Shown here: positions 16,872-26,025 of the stretch, piece after piece
Layout of the letters: each line of letters begins with the position of its first letter
Numbering within the stretch: position 1 is the stretch's first letter
Source: JAKAVN01 sp963771325
Lineage (GTDB): Bacteria; Desulfobacterota; Binatia; Binatales; Binataceae
Assembly: GCA_963771325.1 (NCBI GenBank)
Contig: CAVYTJ010000026.1
Span: 1-64,000 of the forward strand
Length of the DNA stretch: 64,000 nucleotides
Direction: 5' to 3'
The notes under the pieces: model-generated
Databases searched by the model: none
The model's input: the letters and a program-made list of their open reading frames with translations, nothing else
What the model was told of the DNA's origin: nothing
Translations under genes and position numbers: made by a program

Positions 16872-17077
16872 CGGAGCTCCCCCAGCTCAGCGTTCTTCGG
16901 CCGCGGGCCTTTTCGACAATATCATTTTTGCCGCTTTGCGCTTTCCATAGACGAAAGCCCGCGCGGTTGGTTACGTCGAAAGTGCCGGGCCTCCCGGCCG
17001 CCCTGCGGACTTGTATGCACGCGGCTCAACGCGGTAGTACGGCTGATGACTGACGATTCATCAAGGAGCCTTTAACC

Positions 17078-17719
17078 ATGCTGATGCTCTATTACGCTCC
17101 GGGGGCGTGCTCGATGGCCTCGCACATCGGGCTCGAAGAGAGCGGCGCGCCGTACGAAACCAAATTGATCTCGTTCGCCAACGCCGAGCAACGCTCCGAG
17201 GCTTATCTGAAGATTAATCCGCGCGGCAGGGTGCCGGCGCTCAGCGTCGACGGCGCGGTCCTGGTTGAAAACACCGCCATCCTGACCTACCTGGCGAAGA
17301 AGTTCCCCGCCACCAAGCTGCTGCCAGCCGATCCGTTGGCCGAGGCGCGATGCATTTCAACGATGGCCTGGTTCTCCAACACCGTGCATCCGTCCTTCAC
17401 CCATATCAACCGGCCCGAGCGTTTCGCCGACGACCCGGCGGTTCATCCGAATCTCAAGGAGACCGGGCGCAAGAACTTCTGGGCGAACGTTCAGGAAATC
17501 GACTCGCTGCTGAAGGGCAAGGACTGGATGATGGGTACGCAGTACACGGTCTGCGATCCCTATGCTTTGATCTTCTATGGCTGGGGGGTGCGGATAAATC
17601 TACCGATGAAGGAACTTGCCGCGTACACAGCCTTCAAGGACCGGATGCTGCTCCGTCCGGCAGTGCGCAAAATCCTGGAGCGCGAACAGAATATCCTGCT
17701 GACCGCCGCCGCCGCGTAA
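17078..17719 (+). CDS. Glutathione S-transferase family protein (beta-class-like)
   Basis: 213 aa with an N-terminal thioredoxin-like domain: LYYAPGACSMASHIGLEESG (Cys10 as in beta-class GSTs), KINPRGRVPALSVDG with the cis-Pro and ENTAILTYLAKKFP (Glu/Asn that bind glutathione). The C-terminal all-helical domain follows. Probably cytosolic; the substrate is unknown. AAGGAG lies 9 nt before the ATG. It is convergent with ridA. Confidence 0.92.
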   Translation: MLMLYYAPGACSMASHIGLEESGAPYETKLISFANAEQRSEAYLKINPRGRVPALSVDGAVLVENTAILTYLAKKFPATKLLPADPLAEARCISTMAWFSNTVHPSFTHINRPERFADDPAVHPNLKETGRKNFWANVQEIDSLLKGKDWMMGTQYTVCDPYALIFYGWGVRINLPMKELAAYTAFKDRMLLRPAVRKILEREQNILLTAAAA

Positions 17720-17734
17720 CTTCCGCCGCGGAAG
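17720..17734. terminator. Short palindrome between convergent genes
   Basis: CTTCCG-CCG-CGGAAG, 6-bp stem immediately after the GST stop and 22 nt from the ridA stop. No T-run; only weak support as a terminator. Confidence 0.3.
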
Positions 17735-17756
17735 CTCGGCAGACCGCGGGACCGCT

Positions 17757-18140
17757 CTACGAGGGCCTGCGCGCGATGGCGTCGATCTCCACTCGCGCGC
17801 CGCGCGGCAGCGCCGCGACCTGCACGGTCGCGCGCGCCGGGTAGGGCGCGTTCAGATGCTCGCCGTAGATGCGGTTTACGATGTCGAAGTCGCCGAGGTC
17901 GACCACATAGATAGTGGTCTTCACGATATCGCCGAAATGGAGATGCGCCGCGCCCAGGACTTCGCGCAGGTTCTCCATCACACGGCGCGTCTCGTGCTCG
18001 ATCCCGCCCTCGACCAGCCGTCCGCTCGCCGCGTCGATCCCGATCTGCCCCGAGCAGAAAAGCCATTCGCCGTCTCCGATCGCCTGCGAATAGGGACCAA
18101 TCGCGGCCGGCGCCGCGGGCGTCGAAATCTGCTGTTTCAT
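17757..18140 (-). CDS. ridA: RidA family reactive imine/enamine deaminase
   Basis: 127 aa trimeric deaminase that removes 2-aminoacrylate and related imines. Motifs: GPYSQAI at about residues 16-22, CSGQIGIDAASGRLVEGGI, and the C-terminal RATVQVAALPRGARVEIDA with the conserved Arg and Glu. It is the last gene of the minus-strand run yicC-gmk-spoT-ridA; a RidA gene after spoT is a common arrangement in proteobacteria. Intact. Confidence 0.94.
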   Translation of the reverse strand: MKQQISTPAAPAAIGPYSQAIGDGEWLFCSGQIGIDAASGRLVEGGIEHETRRVMENLREVLGAAHLHFGDIVKTTIYVVDLGDFDIVNRIYGEHLNAPYPARATVQVAALPRGARVEIDAIARRPS

Positions 18141-18185
18141 CGATGACTCCGAAGAGGAATTTTCGCGAAGAAAAATACGCGCGGC

Positions 18186-20417
18186 CTAGGCGCGATGGCC
18201 GTTGTTGCTGGTGCCCATCCCGACCCGCGCGACCCGCATCACGCCGTCGATCGCGGCGATCTGATGGATAAGAACATTGAGCTGGCGCGCGCTGCCGACG
18301 CTCAGCTCGAACACCGATAGCGCCCGGCCGTCGTTGCCAGTCGCCTTGACCTCTGCGGTCGAGATATTGACCCCAGCCGAGGCGATGGTCTTGGACATCG
18401 CGGCCAGCAGCCCCGGCTGATCGATGCTCAGGACTTCGAGCCGGATCGGCCGCGGACTGTCTTCGCCCTCCTTCCATACCACCGGCACGCGACGCTGTGG
18501 ATCGCTAACCATCGCATGCGGGCATCCCTTCAGATGCACCGTGACGCCGCGGCCGCGCGTGATGAAACCGATAATCTCCTCGCCGGGCAGCGGACTGCAA
18601 CATCGCGCAAACCGGACCAGCATATCGCCGACGCCCGAGACGATAACCGCGTTGCCCGTTGGCGCGCGGCGCGTCTCGCGCGCCGGCCGGCCGTTGTCGG
18701 AGGACGCCGGCGGCGCCGGCGCCTTTTCGGCGCGGTAGAGTTTGAGCTCGTCGGGGGTCAGCAGCTTGGCCAGCAACTGCGCCGCGGTGATGATGCCGTA
18801 GCCGACCGCAGCCAGCAGACTGTCGATCTCGCGGTAGGAGAACTCCTTGAGCACGGCCTCGAAGCGCTTGCCGGGGCGCAGTTGCGCGACCGTCAGCCCA
18901 AGCGGCTCCAACTCGCGATCGATGAGCGTGATTCCCCACTTGATCGAGCGCTCGGCCTGTTGCGCGCGCAGCCACTGGCGGATGCGGCTCTTGGCGCGCG
19001 CGGTGACCGCGAAGCTCATCCAATCCTTGCCGGGGCTTTGCCGCTCCGAGGTGACCACTTCGATCGTATCGCCGGACTTGAGCCTATAGCGCAGCGGCAC
19101 CATCCTGCCGTTGGCGCGCGCGGCGCTCAGATGCTGGCCGACCTGGGAGTGGATGCGGTAGGCGAAATCGATTACCGTCGCGCCCTGCGGAAAGTCGAGC
19201 ACGTCGCCCTTGGGCGTAAAGACGAAGACCTCCTCGGGGAACAGGTCATCCTTGACAGTGGAGAGGAATTCCTGCGGGTCCTTGAGGTTCTGCTGCCATT
19301 CGATGAGCCGGCGCAACCAGGCGAAGCGCTCTGTCTCGCGCAGTTCGCTGGTGCCGCCCTCCTTGTAGCTCCAGTGCGCGGCGATTCCCTCTTCGGCGAC
19401 CTTGTGCATCTCGGCGGTCCGGATCTGCACTTCCATCCGCTGCCCCTGCGGACCAATCACCGTGGTATGCAGCGACTGGTACATGTTGACCTTGGGCAGC
19501 GCGATGTAATCCTTGAAGCGGCCGGGAATCGGCTTCCAACTGGCGTGGGCCACGCCCAGCGCCTCGTAACACTCGCGCAGCGTGGCGACGATGATGCGGA
19601 AGGCCACCAGGTCATAAACCTGGTCGAAGTGCAGCCCCTCCTCCTGCATCTTGCGATGGATCGAATAGATGTTCTTGGGCCGCCCGGTTACTTCGGCCTT
19701 GACCCCGGCCTCCTCCAGCCGCTGCACGATGATCCCGATTACAGCACGGATGTACTCCTCGCTCTCGGCCATCGTCCGCGCGACGTGGGCCTTCAACGTG
19801 GCGTAGGCGGTCGGGTTGATGTAGCGAAAGGCCGCGTCCTCCAGCTCCGACTTGAGCCAGTAGATGCCGAGCCGATGTGCGATCGGAGCGTAGATCTCGA
19901 GCGTCTCGTGCGCGATCTCCTCCTGGCGGTCGCGCGCCAGGTGCGAGAGCGTGCGCATGTTGTGCAGGCGGTCGGCGAGCTTGATGAGCACGACCCGGAT
20001 GTCGTGCGCCATCGCGATCACCATCTTGCGGAAGTTCTCGGCCTGCTTCTCGGCGCGGCTGGAGAACGTGATCTTCGAAACCTTGGTGACGCCGTCAACC
20101 AGGGTGGCGACTTCGTTGCCGAAGAGCTCGCGCACCTCGTCGAGCGATGCCATCGTGTCTTCGACCACGTCGTGCAGCAGGCCGGTAATGATCGAGGGCA
20201 GGTCGAGCTTGAGCTGGGCGATGATGAGCGCGACGTTGAGCGGATGGGTGACGTACGGCTCGCCCGACTCGCGCTTCTGCTCGGCGTGCATCCGCGCCGA
20301 GTACTCGTAGGCGCGGCGGATTAGCTGAGCGTCGGCCTGCGGATTGTACGCCTGGATCCGCGCCAGGAGATGTTCGAGCTCGTCGGGCTCGCTGGCAACG
20401 ACGGCTAGTTCTTCCAC
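18186..20417 (-). CDS. spoT: Bifunctional (p)ppGpp synthetase/hydrolase SpoT/RelA
   Basis: 743-aa stringent-response enzyme. The HD hydrolase domain is complete (THP at His58, HDVVEDT with His82-Asp83), so hydrolysis should be active. The synthetase domain has RFKDYIALPKVNMYQSLHTT and MEVQIRT; a TGS domain (FTPKGDVLDFPQGATVIDFA) and a C-terminal ACT domain follow. GTG start at 20417 overlaps gmk by 13 nt, a sign of coupling. rpoZ (omega), often between gmk and spoT, is missing here. Confidence 0.97.
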   Translation of the reverse strand: MEELAVVASEPDELEHLLARIQAYNPQADAQLIRRAYEYSARMHAEQKRESGEPYVTHPLNVALIIAQLKLDLPSIITGLLHDVVEDTMASLDEVRELFGNEVATLVDGVTKVSKITFSSRAEKQAENFRKMVIAMAHDIRVVLIKLADRLHNMRTLSHLARDRQEEIAHETLEIYAPIAHRLGIYWLKSELEDAAFRYINPTAYATLKAHVARTMAESEEYIRAVIGIIVQRLEEAGVKAEVTGRPKNIYSIHRKMQEEGLHFDQVYDLVAFRIIVATLRECYEALGVAHASWKPIPGRFKDYIALPKVNMYQSLHTTVIGPQGQRMEVQIRTAEMHKVAEEGIAAHWSYKEGGTSELRETERFAWLRRLIEWQQNLKDPQEFLSTVKDDLFPEEVFVFTPKGDVLDFPQGATVIDFAYRIHSQVGQHLSAARANGRMVPLRYRLKSGDTIEVVTSERQSPGKDWMSFAVTARAKSRIRQWLRAQQAERSIKWGITLIDRELEPLGLTVAQLRPGKRFEAVLKEFSYREIDSLLAAVGYGIITAAQLLAKLLTPDELKLYRAEKAPAPPASSDNGRPARETRRAPTGNAVIVSGVGDMLVRFARCCSPLPGEEIIGFITRGRGVTVHLKGCPHAMVSDPQRRVPVVWKEGEDSPRPIRLEVLSIDQPGLLAAMSKTIASAGVNISTAEVKATGNDGRALSVFELSVGSARQLNVLIHQIAAIDGVMRVARVGMGTSNNGHRA

Positions 20418-21034
20418 GCTGCGAAGTCCTCGCAGAGCCGTGTCACTCTCAGCCGCTCCGCCTCCACCACAGCCTTTAAGCGGACCAGTGAATCTTGGAG
20501 GTCCGCGTTGATTATCAGGTAGTCGTACTCGGGATAGGCTTGCGCTTCCTCGCGCGCGCGATGCAGCCGCTCTGCGATCGCGGCTTCGTTCTCGGTGGCC
20601 CGCTTGCGCAGCCGCTCTTCGAGCTCGGCGAAACTGGGCGGCAGGACGAAAATCGTGACTGCGTCGCGCGGGTACTTGTCCTTTATCTGGCGCGCGCCCT
20701 GGATGTCGATGTCGAGCAGGATGTCGTGACCGGCGGCGATCGCGCGGTCCAACGCCGCGCGGGGCGTGCCATAGGAGGCTTCAAAAACCCGGGCCCATTC
20801 CGCCAGCTCGCCCGCTTCGCGCCTCCGGATGAATTCCTCCTCGTTCACGAAAAGGTAGTCAAGTCCTTCGACCTCGCCATTGCGCGGCCTTCTTGTGGTC
20901 AGCGACACGGACGCCTCAAGGCCGCCGATCGCCCTTAGCGCCGCGCGAGAGATAGTGGTCTTGCCGGCCCCAGACGGGGCCGAGAGAATGAAAATTATCC
21001 CGCGGCGGGGCGCCCCCGAATGCTCCATGAACAA
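20405..21034 (-). CDS. gmk: Guanylate kinase
   Basis: Phosphorylates GMP to GDP. 209 aa with P-loop FILSAPSGAGKTTISRA, the GMP-binding stretch VSLTTRRPRNGEVEGLDYLF and DILLDIDIQGARQIK. Start at ATG 21034 or, six nt on, at ATG 21028 (MEHSGAP). It lies between yicC and spoT in a conserved order and supplies GDP for GTP/(p)ppGpp metabolism. Intact. Confidence 0.97.
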   Translation of the reverse strand: MFMEHSGAPRRGIIFILSAPSGAGKTTISRAALRAIGGLEASVSLTTRRPRNGEVEGLDYLFVNEEEFIRRREAGELAEWARVFEASYGTPRAALDRAIAAGHDILLDIDIQGARQIKDKYPRDAVTIFVLPPSFAELEERLRKRATENEAAIAERLHRAREEAQAYPEYDYLIINADLQDSLVRLKAVVEAERLRVTRLCEDFAAWKN

Positions 21035-21079
21035 GCCTATAAAAGCCGCAATCCCTTTGCAAACAGGGTTTTTTTGGCC

Positions 21080-21955
21080 CTACTCGACGTTCTGCACCTG
21101 CTCGCGCATCTTTTCGACTTCGCCCTTGAGCCCCACGGTTATCCGCGAAAGCGCCGCGCTCTGCGACTTCGCGCCCATCGTGTTGATCTCGCGATTGACC
21201 TCCTGCAGCAGAAACTCGATCTGCTTGCCCACCGTCCCCTCGCTTTCCACCAACTCGCGCAAACCGTGCAGATGGGCCCGCAGGCGAGTCACTTCCTCGG
21301 CGATGTCGGCTCGCTGGGCGGCATCGGAGGCCTCCTCGTACAGCCGCTTCTCGTTGACCGCCAGATCGGCGACAAGGTCTCGCAGCCGAGCCTGAAAATT
21401 CGCCACAATTTCGCTGCGCGAGGCCTGCGCCAGCCGCTCGATCTTCGGCACGGCCTCGGTAATCGTGTCGATGCGGCGGATGAAGTCGGCGCGCAACGCT
21501 TTGCCCTCGCGCTTGCGGTCGGTCTCGAGCGCCTTGAGCGCGCGAGCGATCGCAGTAAACGCCAACTGCACCCCGGGGCGGGAATCAGTCTCTTCTTCGC
21601 TGACCTGGAAAATCTCTGGGCGATGCAGCAGGACCTCGATCTCCGGTTTGCCGGAAAGACCGAGGCGGCGCCCAAGCCGGCCAAGCTCCTTGACGTAGAG
21701 CGCCGCGAGCCGGTCGTTGACGCGCAGCGTCGTAGGCGGAGGGCCAAGCGGCGTGCATCGGACAAAAAGCTCGACCCGGCCGCGCGCTATCACGCCCTGA
21801 ACGAGCTTGCGAATTTCGGCCTCGTGTTCGCCCCAGGTGCGAGGCAGATTGAGCTTGAGCTCGAAAAACCGCTGATTGAGCGTGCGTATCTCGGCCGTAA
21901 CGCGCACCTTGCCGCGTTCGATCTCAGCCCGTCCGAAGCCGGTCATACTGCGCAT
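21080..21955 (-). CDS. yicC: YicC/YloC family endoribonuclease
   Basis: 291 aa, full family length. N-terminal MRSMTGFGRAEIERG and C-terminal GTVGKQIEFLLQEVNREINT with the ending ITVGLKGEVEKMREQVQNVE are both diagnostic. Family members are endoribonucleases acting on small RNAs in E. coli. It is followed by gmk and spoT, the order seen in many bacteria. Intact. Confidence 0.95.
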   Translation of the reverse strand: MRSMTGFGRAEIERGKVRVTAEIRTLNQRFFELKLNLPRTWGEHEAEIRKLVQGVIARGRVELFVRCTPLGPPPTTLRVNDRLAALYVKELGRLGRRLGLSGKPEIEVLLHRPEIFQVSEEETDSRPGVQLAFTAIARALKALETDRKREGKALRADFIRRIDTITEAVPKIERLAQASRSEIVANFQARLRDLVADLAVNEKRLYEEASDAAQRADIAEEVTRLRAHLHGLRELVESEGTVGKQIEFLLQEVNREINTMGAKSQSAALSRITVGLKGEVEKMREQVQNVE

Positions 21956-21978
21956 CTAGCTTTTGTCCCCCGCGGCGC

Positions 21979-23206
21979 TTAGGCCGATGCCCCAGTTTGA
22001 AGACAAGCCCGATAAAGCTCAACCGTCCGACGAGCCATAGAAGCCATCGAGAAGCGCTCGACCGCCATCGCCCGCGCCGCGGCCCCCATCGCGGCGAGCG
22101 CCGCCGCCTCGGCGCTCAAGTGGGCCAATGCGCCGGCCAGCGCCGGCGCATCGGCCGGCGCGACCAGCATCCCCGTGCGGCCGTCGTCCACCGTATCGAC
22201 GATTCCGCCGACACGCGAAGCCACGGAGGGAAGCCCGCAAGCCATCGCTTCGAGCAGCGCGACGCCGAGCCCTTCGCTAAGCGAGGGCATCGCGAAAACG
22301 TCGAGCGCCCATAGGATCGCGCGGGCGTCGTCGACCCGGCCGAGCATCCGGACCGCGTCGCCAAGGCCGAAGCGCCGAATCTCCGCCGCGAGCGGGTCGC
22401 GAAGCGACCCGCTGCCGGCGATTATCGCGACGACGCGGCGCTGCGGGCGGCGGCCTGCCGCGCGACTACGTCGCGCGGCAGGCCGCCGCCCCCGGCAGCA
22501 GCGCTGCGCGCCCGAGGAGGGCCATCGCTTCCACCAGGTAGCGATGGCCCTTGCGCGGCACGAGCGCGCCGACCGTGCCGACGGCGAGGTCGGCGTCGCC
22601 AAGGCCCAGCGCGGCGCGCGCCGCGGCGCGTTCGTCCGCCGACGGCGGACGAAAGTGCGCGCAGTCGACGCCGCTTGGGATCACCGTGATGCGCTCGCGC
22701 GCGCCGATGGCGCGCGCGAGCGCGTCGGCGACCGCGGCGGAAATCGCCGCGACGCCGTCGACCGCGTGGCGGCCGTAGAGCCAGGGCGCGAACAGCCGGT
22801 TGGGCACGTAGTCCATCCGGCGCGTCACCACCGCCGCGCGCGCAAGGCCGCGCACCCACGGCGCCAGCGCATGCGCGCGCGAAGTATGGAAGTGGACCAC
22901 GTCGTAGCGCCCGTCGCGAAGCCGGCGTCTCAATGCTAAGGCGGCCGCAAGATCGAGCGCATTGCGGATAGGCAAGGGACGGCAGACGATGCCGGCCGCC
23001 TGTGCGCGCCGCCACAGCTCGCCCGCCGGATCGCACAGCAGCTCCGCGCGATGGCCCATCGCGCGGAGCTCGAGCGTGAGTCCAAGCACCTGGGTTTCGC
23101 CGCCGGCGAAATTGCGCTCCGGATCGACCCCCGCGACGCTCAGCGCCGGCGCCGCGCGCGTCGCCGCCGCTGGCGTTGGGGCCTCGACCGGAGACGAAGA
23201 ACCCAT
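21979..23206 (-). pseudogene. GT4 glycosyltransferase split by a palindromic insertion
   Basis: Two pieces of one group-1 glycosyltransferase in different frames. The N-terminal piece (22466-23206) has NFAGGETQVLGLTLELRAMG, YDVVHFHTSRAHALAP and VIPSGVDCAHFRPP, and ends at a TAG inside a palindrome (22445-22491). The C-terminal piece (ending 21979) resumes at VVAIIAGSGSLRDPL and carries the GT-B donor motif SEGLGVALLEAMACGLPS (EX7E type). Together they make a normal ~390-aa enzyme of cell-surface glycan synthesis. It is 3 nt downstream of a GT2 gene and upstream of yicC. The palindrome adds both a stop and a frame change. Either a true insertion inactivated the gene or the palindrome is an assembly fold-back artefact. 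Confidence 0.85.
22445..22491. repeat. Perfect 47-nt palindrome inside a GT4 gene
   Basis: Left arm 22445-22465 and right arm 22471-22491 are exact reverse complements (21 bp); the 5-nt loop CTACG adds one more C-G pair, leaving a 3-nt loop. On the minus strand the loop supplies the TAG that ends the upstream glycosyltransferase fragment. No second copy was noticed in the window. Confidence 0.92.
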
Positions 23207-23209
23207 CGC

Positions 23210-23902
23210 TCAGTCGGCGAACCGGTAGTAAACGATCGCCGCGATCGCGGCGATCGCATCGCGCCAGCCGATCTTCTTGCCCTCCGCGTACGTGCGCCCC
23301 GAGTACGAAATCGGCACTTCATAGATACGCCATCTGGCGCGCGCTGCCTTGGCGGTTATCTCGGGCTCGAAAGTGAAGCGGTCGGCGCTGAGCTTGAGCG
23401 TCACCAGCTTGTCGCGCCGAAACGCCTTCATCCCGGTTTCCATGTCCGTCAGGTTGAGATTGCACATCATGTCGGAGACCAGCGTCAGCATCCGGTTGCC
23501 CACGTAGTGCCAGAACATCAGCACGCGATGCGGTCCGCCGAGAAAACGCGAGCCATAAACCATGTCCGCGCGGCCGTCGAGAAGCGCCTCGAGCAGACGC
23601 CGGTAGTCGCGCGGGTCATATTCGAGGTCCGCGTCCTGGACCACGACGTATGGATTGCGCGCCGCCGCGAAGCCGGTGCGCAGCGCCGCGCCCTTGCCGC
23701 GATTGACCGCGTGATAAAAGCAATGGACCTGCGGATGCTCGAGCGCGCGCAAGTACTTGGGGGTGTCGTCGGTTGAAGCGTCGTCGACCACGATGACCTC
23801 GGTCTCGAAGCCGCACTCCAGCACGCGCCGGATGACCTCGCCGATCGTGCCGGCTTCGTTGTACACCGGGATCACTACGGAAATCTTTGCCGCTTCGTCC
23901 AT
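23210..23902 (-). CDS. GT2 family glycosyltransferase (DPM1/polyprenyl-phosphate sugar transferase type)
   Basis: About 230 aa GT-A fold enzyme: ISVVIPVYNEAGTIGEVIRR at the N-terminus, VIVVDDASTDDTP, the DxD-like QDADLEYDPRDY and the acceptor-loop region METGMKAFRRD. No C-terminal membrane helices, so it matches the soluble DPM1-like group that moves a sugar from a nucleotide donor to a lipid phosphate or glycan. ATG 23902 is preferred over GTG 23914 because GGGTGGGAAG is well spaced from it. It sits with GT4, LPS kinase and GT9 genes, which suggests envelope glycan synthesis. Confidence 0.92.
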   Translation of the reverse strand: MDEAAKISVVIPVYNEAGTIGEVIRRVLECGFETEVIVVDDASTDDTPKYLRALEHPQVHCFYHAVNRGKGAALRTGFAAARNPYVVVQDADLEYDPRDYRRLLEALLDGRADMVYGSRFLGGPHRVLMFWHYVGNRMLTLVSDMMCNLNLTDMETGMKAFRRDKLVTLKLSADRFTFEPEITAKAARARWRIYEVPISYSGRTYAEGKKIGWRDAIAAIAAIVYYRFAD

Positions 23903-23992
23903 CGTTCTTCCCACCCTTCCCTGCGCACTTGCCGCACTGTTGCTCGGCCCGGGCCACTCCCACCTTGCGCCGTGACGAACCGCCGCCGCGGG

Positions 23993-24808
23993 CTATATCC
24001 CGCCGCTCACGGTATCGCGCCGCCGCCGCGCGCGCATCATCCTGGTAACGCGTCGAATCAACCGGCGCGGCGCATCACCCATCGCACGACCGTACGCGTC
24101 GACAACTCGAAGCCGGTCGGTGCGCCCCATCCCCTCAAGGTCGAAGCGGCAAAGCTGCACCAGGTTGCGCAGCCGCCGGCGCTCCCAGTCCAGGCGCGGA
24201 CGCGCCGTGCGTTCGTGATCGATCAGGCTGAAGCGCATCGGCGGACCGTTTGCGACAAAGATGTTGTAGGGCGTCAGGTCGCCATGGACGAAGCCCGCGC
24301 GATGGAGCCGCGCGACTTCGGCGCCGAGCGCACGCAGCACCTCGCGCCTGCGCGCCGGCGGCGCGCCGACCGCGCGCCGAAGAAGCCGCGGCAGCGGCTC
24401 GCCCGCCACGCGCGCGGTCACCATCATCGTGCGACCGCTCTCGCGCTCATCACCGAGCATCAATATCGGCGCCACCGCGAAGCCGGATGCGGCCAGCGCG
24501 TCGAGAATCGACTGCATCCGTTCGGCGCGCGAGCGCAAGACCAGCCGGCGAATCGCCTTGAGTCCGCGCGGCGCGTCGAGCACCTTGACGAAAACCTCGG
24601 TCTCGCCGGAGAGCGGCGTGCCGAGCCGAATCTGGTAGGTCGAAGCATGGCGCGAGCGCCGCAAGGGCCGGTCGCCCCCGCCGCCGGCGATTTTGAGCGC
24701 GCGTTCGATAAGTTCCATCCCGAGCCTGGAGGGAAGTTCCGCCAGCGCAGGCGCCAGCAGCAGCGACCATCCGTCGCGCTCGACCCGGGCCTGGGCGGCA
24801 ACCGTCAC
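23993..24808 (-). CDS. Lipopolysaccharide core kinase family protein (WaaP/InaA-like)
   Basis: 271 aa protein-kinase-like fold: STYQIRLGTPLSGETEVFVK (ATP-binding Lys region), FVHGDLTPYNIFVANGPP (catalytic Asp and Asn) and FSLIDHERTARPR (metal-binding Asp). Basic C-terminus RRRRDTVSGG. Likely phosphorylates a core sugar or Kdo. GTG start overlaps the GT9 stop by 4 nt (GTGA), indicating coupling. Distinct from the KdkA-like gene at 14628. Confidence 0.85.
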   Translation of the reverse strand: MTVAAQARVERDGWSLLLAPALAELPSRLGMELIERALKIAGGGGDRPLRRSRHASTYQIRLGTPLSGETEVFVKVLDAPRGLKAIRRLVLRSRAERMQSILDALAASGFAVAPILMLGDERESGRTMMVTARVAGEPLPRLLRRAVGAPPARRREVLRALGAEVARLHRAGFVHGDLTPYNIFVANGPPMRFSLIDHERTARPRLDWERRRLRNLVQLCRFDLEGMGRTDRLRVVDAYGRAMGDAPRRLIRRVTRMMRARRRRDTVSGGI

Positions 24809-26025
24809 GGACGCTCCTGGCCCTGCCGCGCAGGCTCTTTCGCGCCGCCCGCTTCCGAAGCCGGCGGCAGCGGACGCGACCGGTCATCCACAAACGCGCT
24901 GCGGACGGCCCGCGGCGCCGCCAGCGCGTGTCTGATCGCGGCCGCGACCTTTACCGGAGCGATCCGCCGCATGCATTCGCGGCCGATCGGGCACTCGCGC
25001 AGGTAGCACGGATGGCACGGAATCGCGCCGCTCAGCGCCAGGTCGGCAAATCCCCACGGCGCCGAGCGTTCGGGCGCGGTCGCGCCCCACAGTGAAACCA
25101 CGGGACATCCAGCCGCTGCCGCGATATGCATCGGGCCCGAATCGGGGCCGAACGCCGCGGCGCACTCGGCGAAGATCGCGACCAGGTCGCGCAAACCGGT
25201 GCGCCCCGCCAAATTGAGGACGGGCGCGCCAGCGAGGTTCGCGACTACTTGATCGGCCAGCGCCACTTCGTCGCGGCCGCTGCCGACCAGCACCGGAAAG
25301 AGCGCGGGCGAGCCGTCGCGCGCGATCGCCATTTCACGAATCACCGCGGCGATCGAGTCGGGGAAATAGATCCGGCTCGGCCATGACGAGCCCAGGATCA
25401 CCGCCAACAGCGGCCGCGGCGCGCCCTCGAGCATCGCCGCCGCGCGCGCCCGCTCGGCGTCCGAGGAAACGAGCCCGAACTCTATCGGCGCCGCCGCGAG
25501 CCCCAGCGCGTCCGCGAAGCCCTGGTACTGCATCAGCTTCAGGCGCATCGGCGGTTGCGGCGCAATTTGCCGGGTAGAAAACAGATGGTTGAATTCCTTG
25601 CCGTTGGAGCGATCGAAACCGACGCGCACGCGCGCTCCGGAAGCGATCGCAACCACCCCGCTCTTGAGATGGCGCTGGAGGTCGAGCGTCAGATCGAAAT
25701 GACCCGCGCGCACCCGGACCAGGAAGGGCAAGAACGAGAACGGCGCGCGGCGGCGATTGTAGACGATCAGCTCATCCACCCAGGGATGGCCTTCGAGCAC
25801 GGCCTGCGACTTGGGCTCGACCGCCCACGCGAGATGCGCGGCCGGCCACGCGCGGCGGATACGGCCGAGCAGCGGCAGCGCTCGGACGACGTCACCGATC
25901 GCACCGAGCAGAATGACAAGGACGCGGCGCGGCGCGGCAACAGGATCGGCTAAGGGCGCAAGGGCAGCGGATTCGGCGGTCGGATCGGCAGCAGTCTGAT
26001 CGGTGTAAGTCGGGCTCAAGTCCAA
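24805..26025 (-). CDS. GT9 family lipopolysaccharide heptosyltransferase
   Basis: ADP-heptose:LPS heptosyltransferase-type enzyme of ~406 aa. N-terminal RVLVILLGAIGDVVRALPLL, then FDLTLDLQRHLKSGV, LAVILGSSWPSRIYFPD, and FGPDSGPMHIAAAAGCPVVSLWG, all typical of GT9. A Cys-rich patch HPCYLRECPIGREC follows. No in-frame ATG or GTG exists near the N-terminus; TTG 26025 (or TTG 26019) is the likely start and overlaps nuoA by about 10 nt. The much longer open frame upstream is only the shadow of nuoA. It may add core heptose; WaaC versus WaaF cannot be decided. Confidence 0.91.
   Translation of the reverse strand: MDLSPTYTDQTAADPTAESAALAPLADPVAAPRRVLVILLGAIGDVVRALPLLGRIRRAWPAAHLAWAVEPKSQAVLEGHPWVDELIVYNRRRAPFSFLPFLVRVRAGHFDLTLDLQRHLKSGVVAIASGARVRVGFDRSNGKEFNHLFSTRQIAPQPPMRLKLMQYQGFADALGLAAAPIEFGLVSSDAERARAAAMLEGAPRPLLAVILGSSWPSRIYFPDSIAAVIREMAIARDGSPALFPVLVGSGRDEVALADQVVANLAGAPVLNLAGRTGLRDLVAIFAECAAAFGPDSGPMHIAAAAGCPVVSLWGATAPERSAPWGFADLALSGAIPCHPCYLRECPIGRECMRRIAPVKVAAAIRHALAAPRAVRSAFVDDRSRPLPPASEAGGAKEPARQGQERP

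Noticed and set aside
18516..20324. 602-codon plus-strand open frame opposite spoT
   Set aside because: Antisense of a complete SpoT with all catalytic motifs; no domain of its own.
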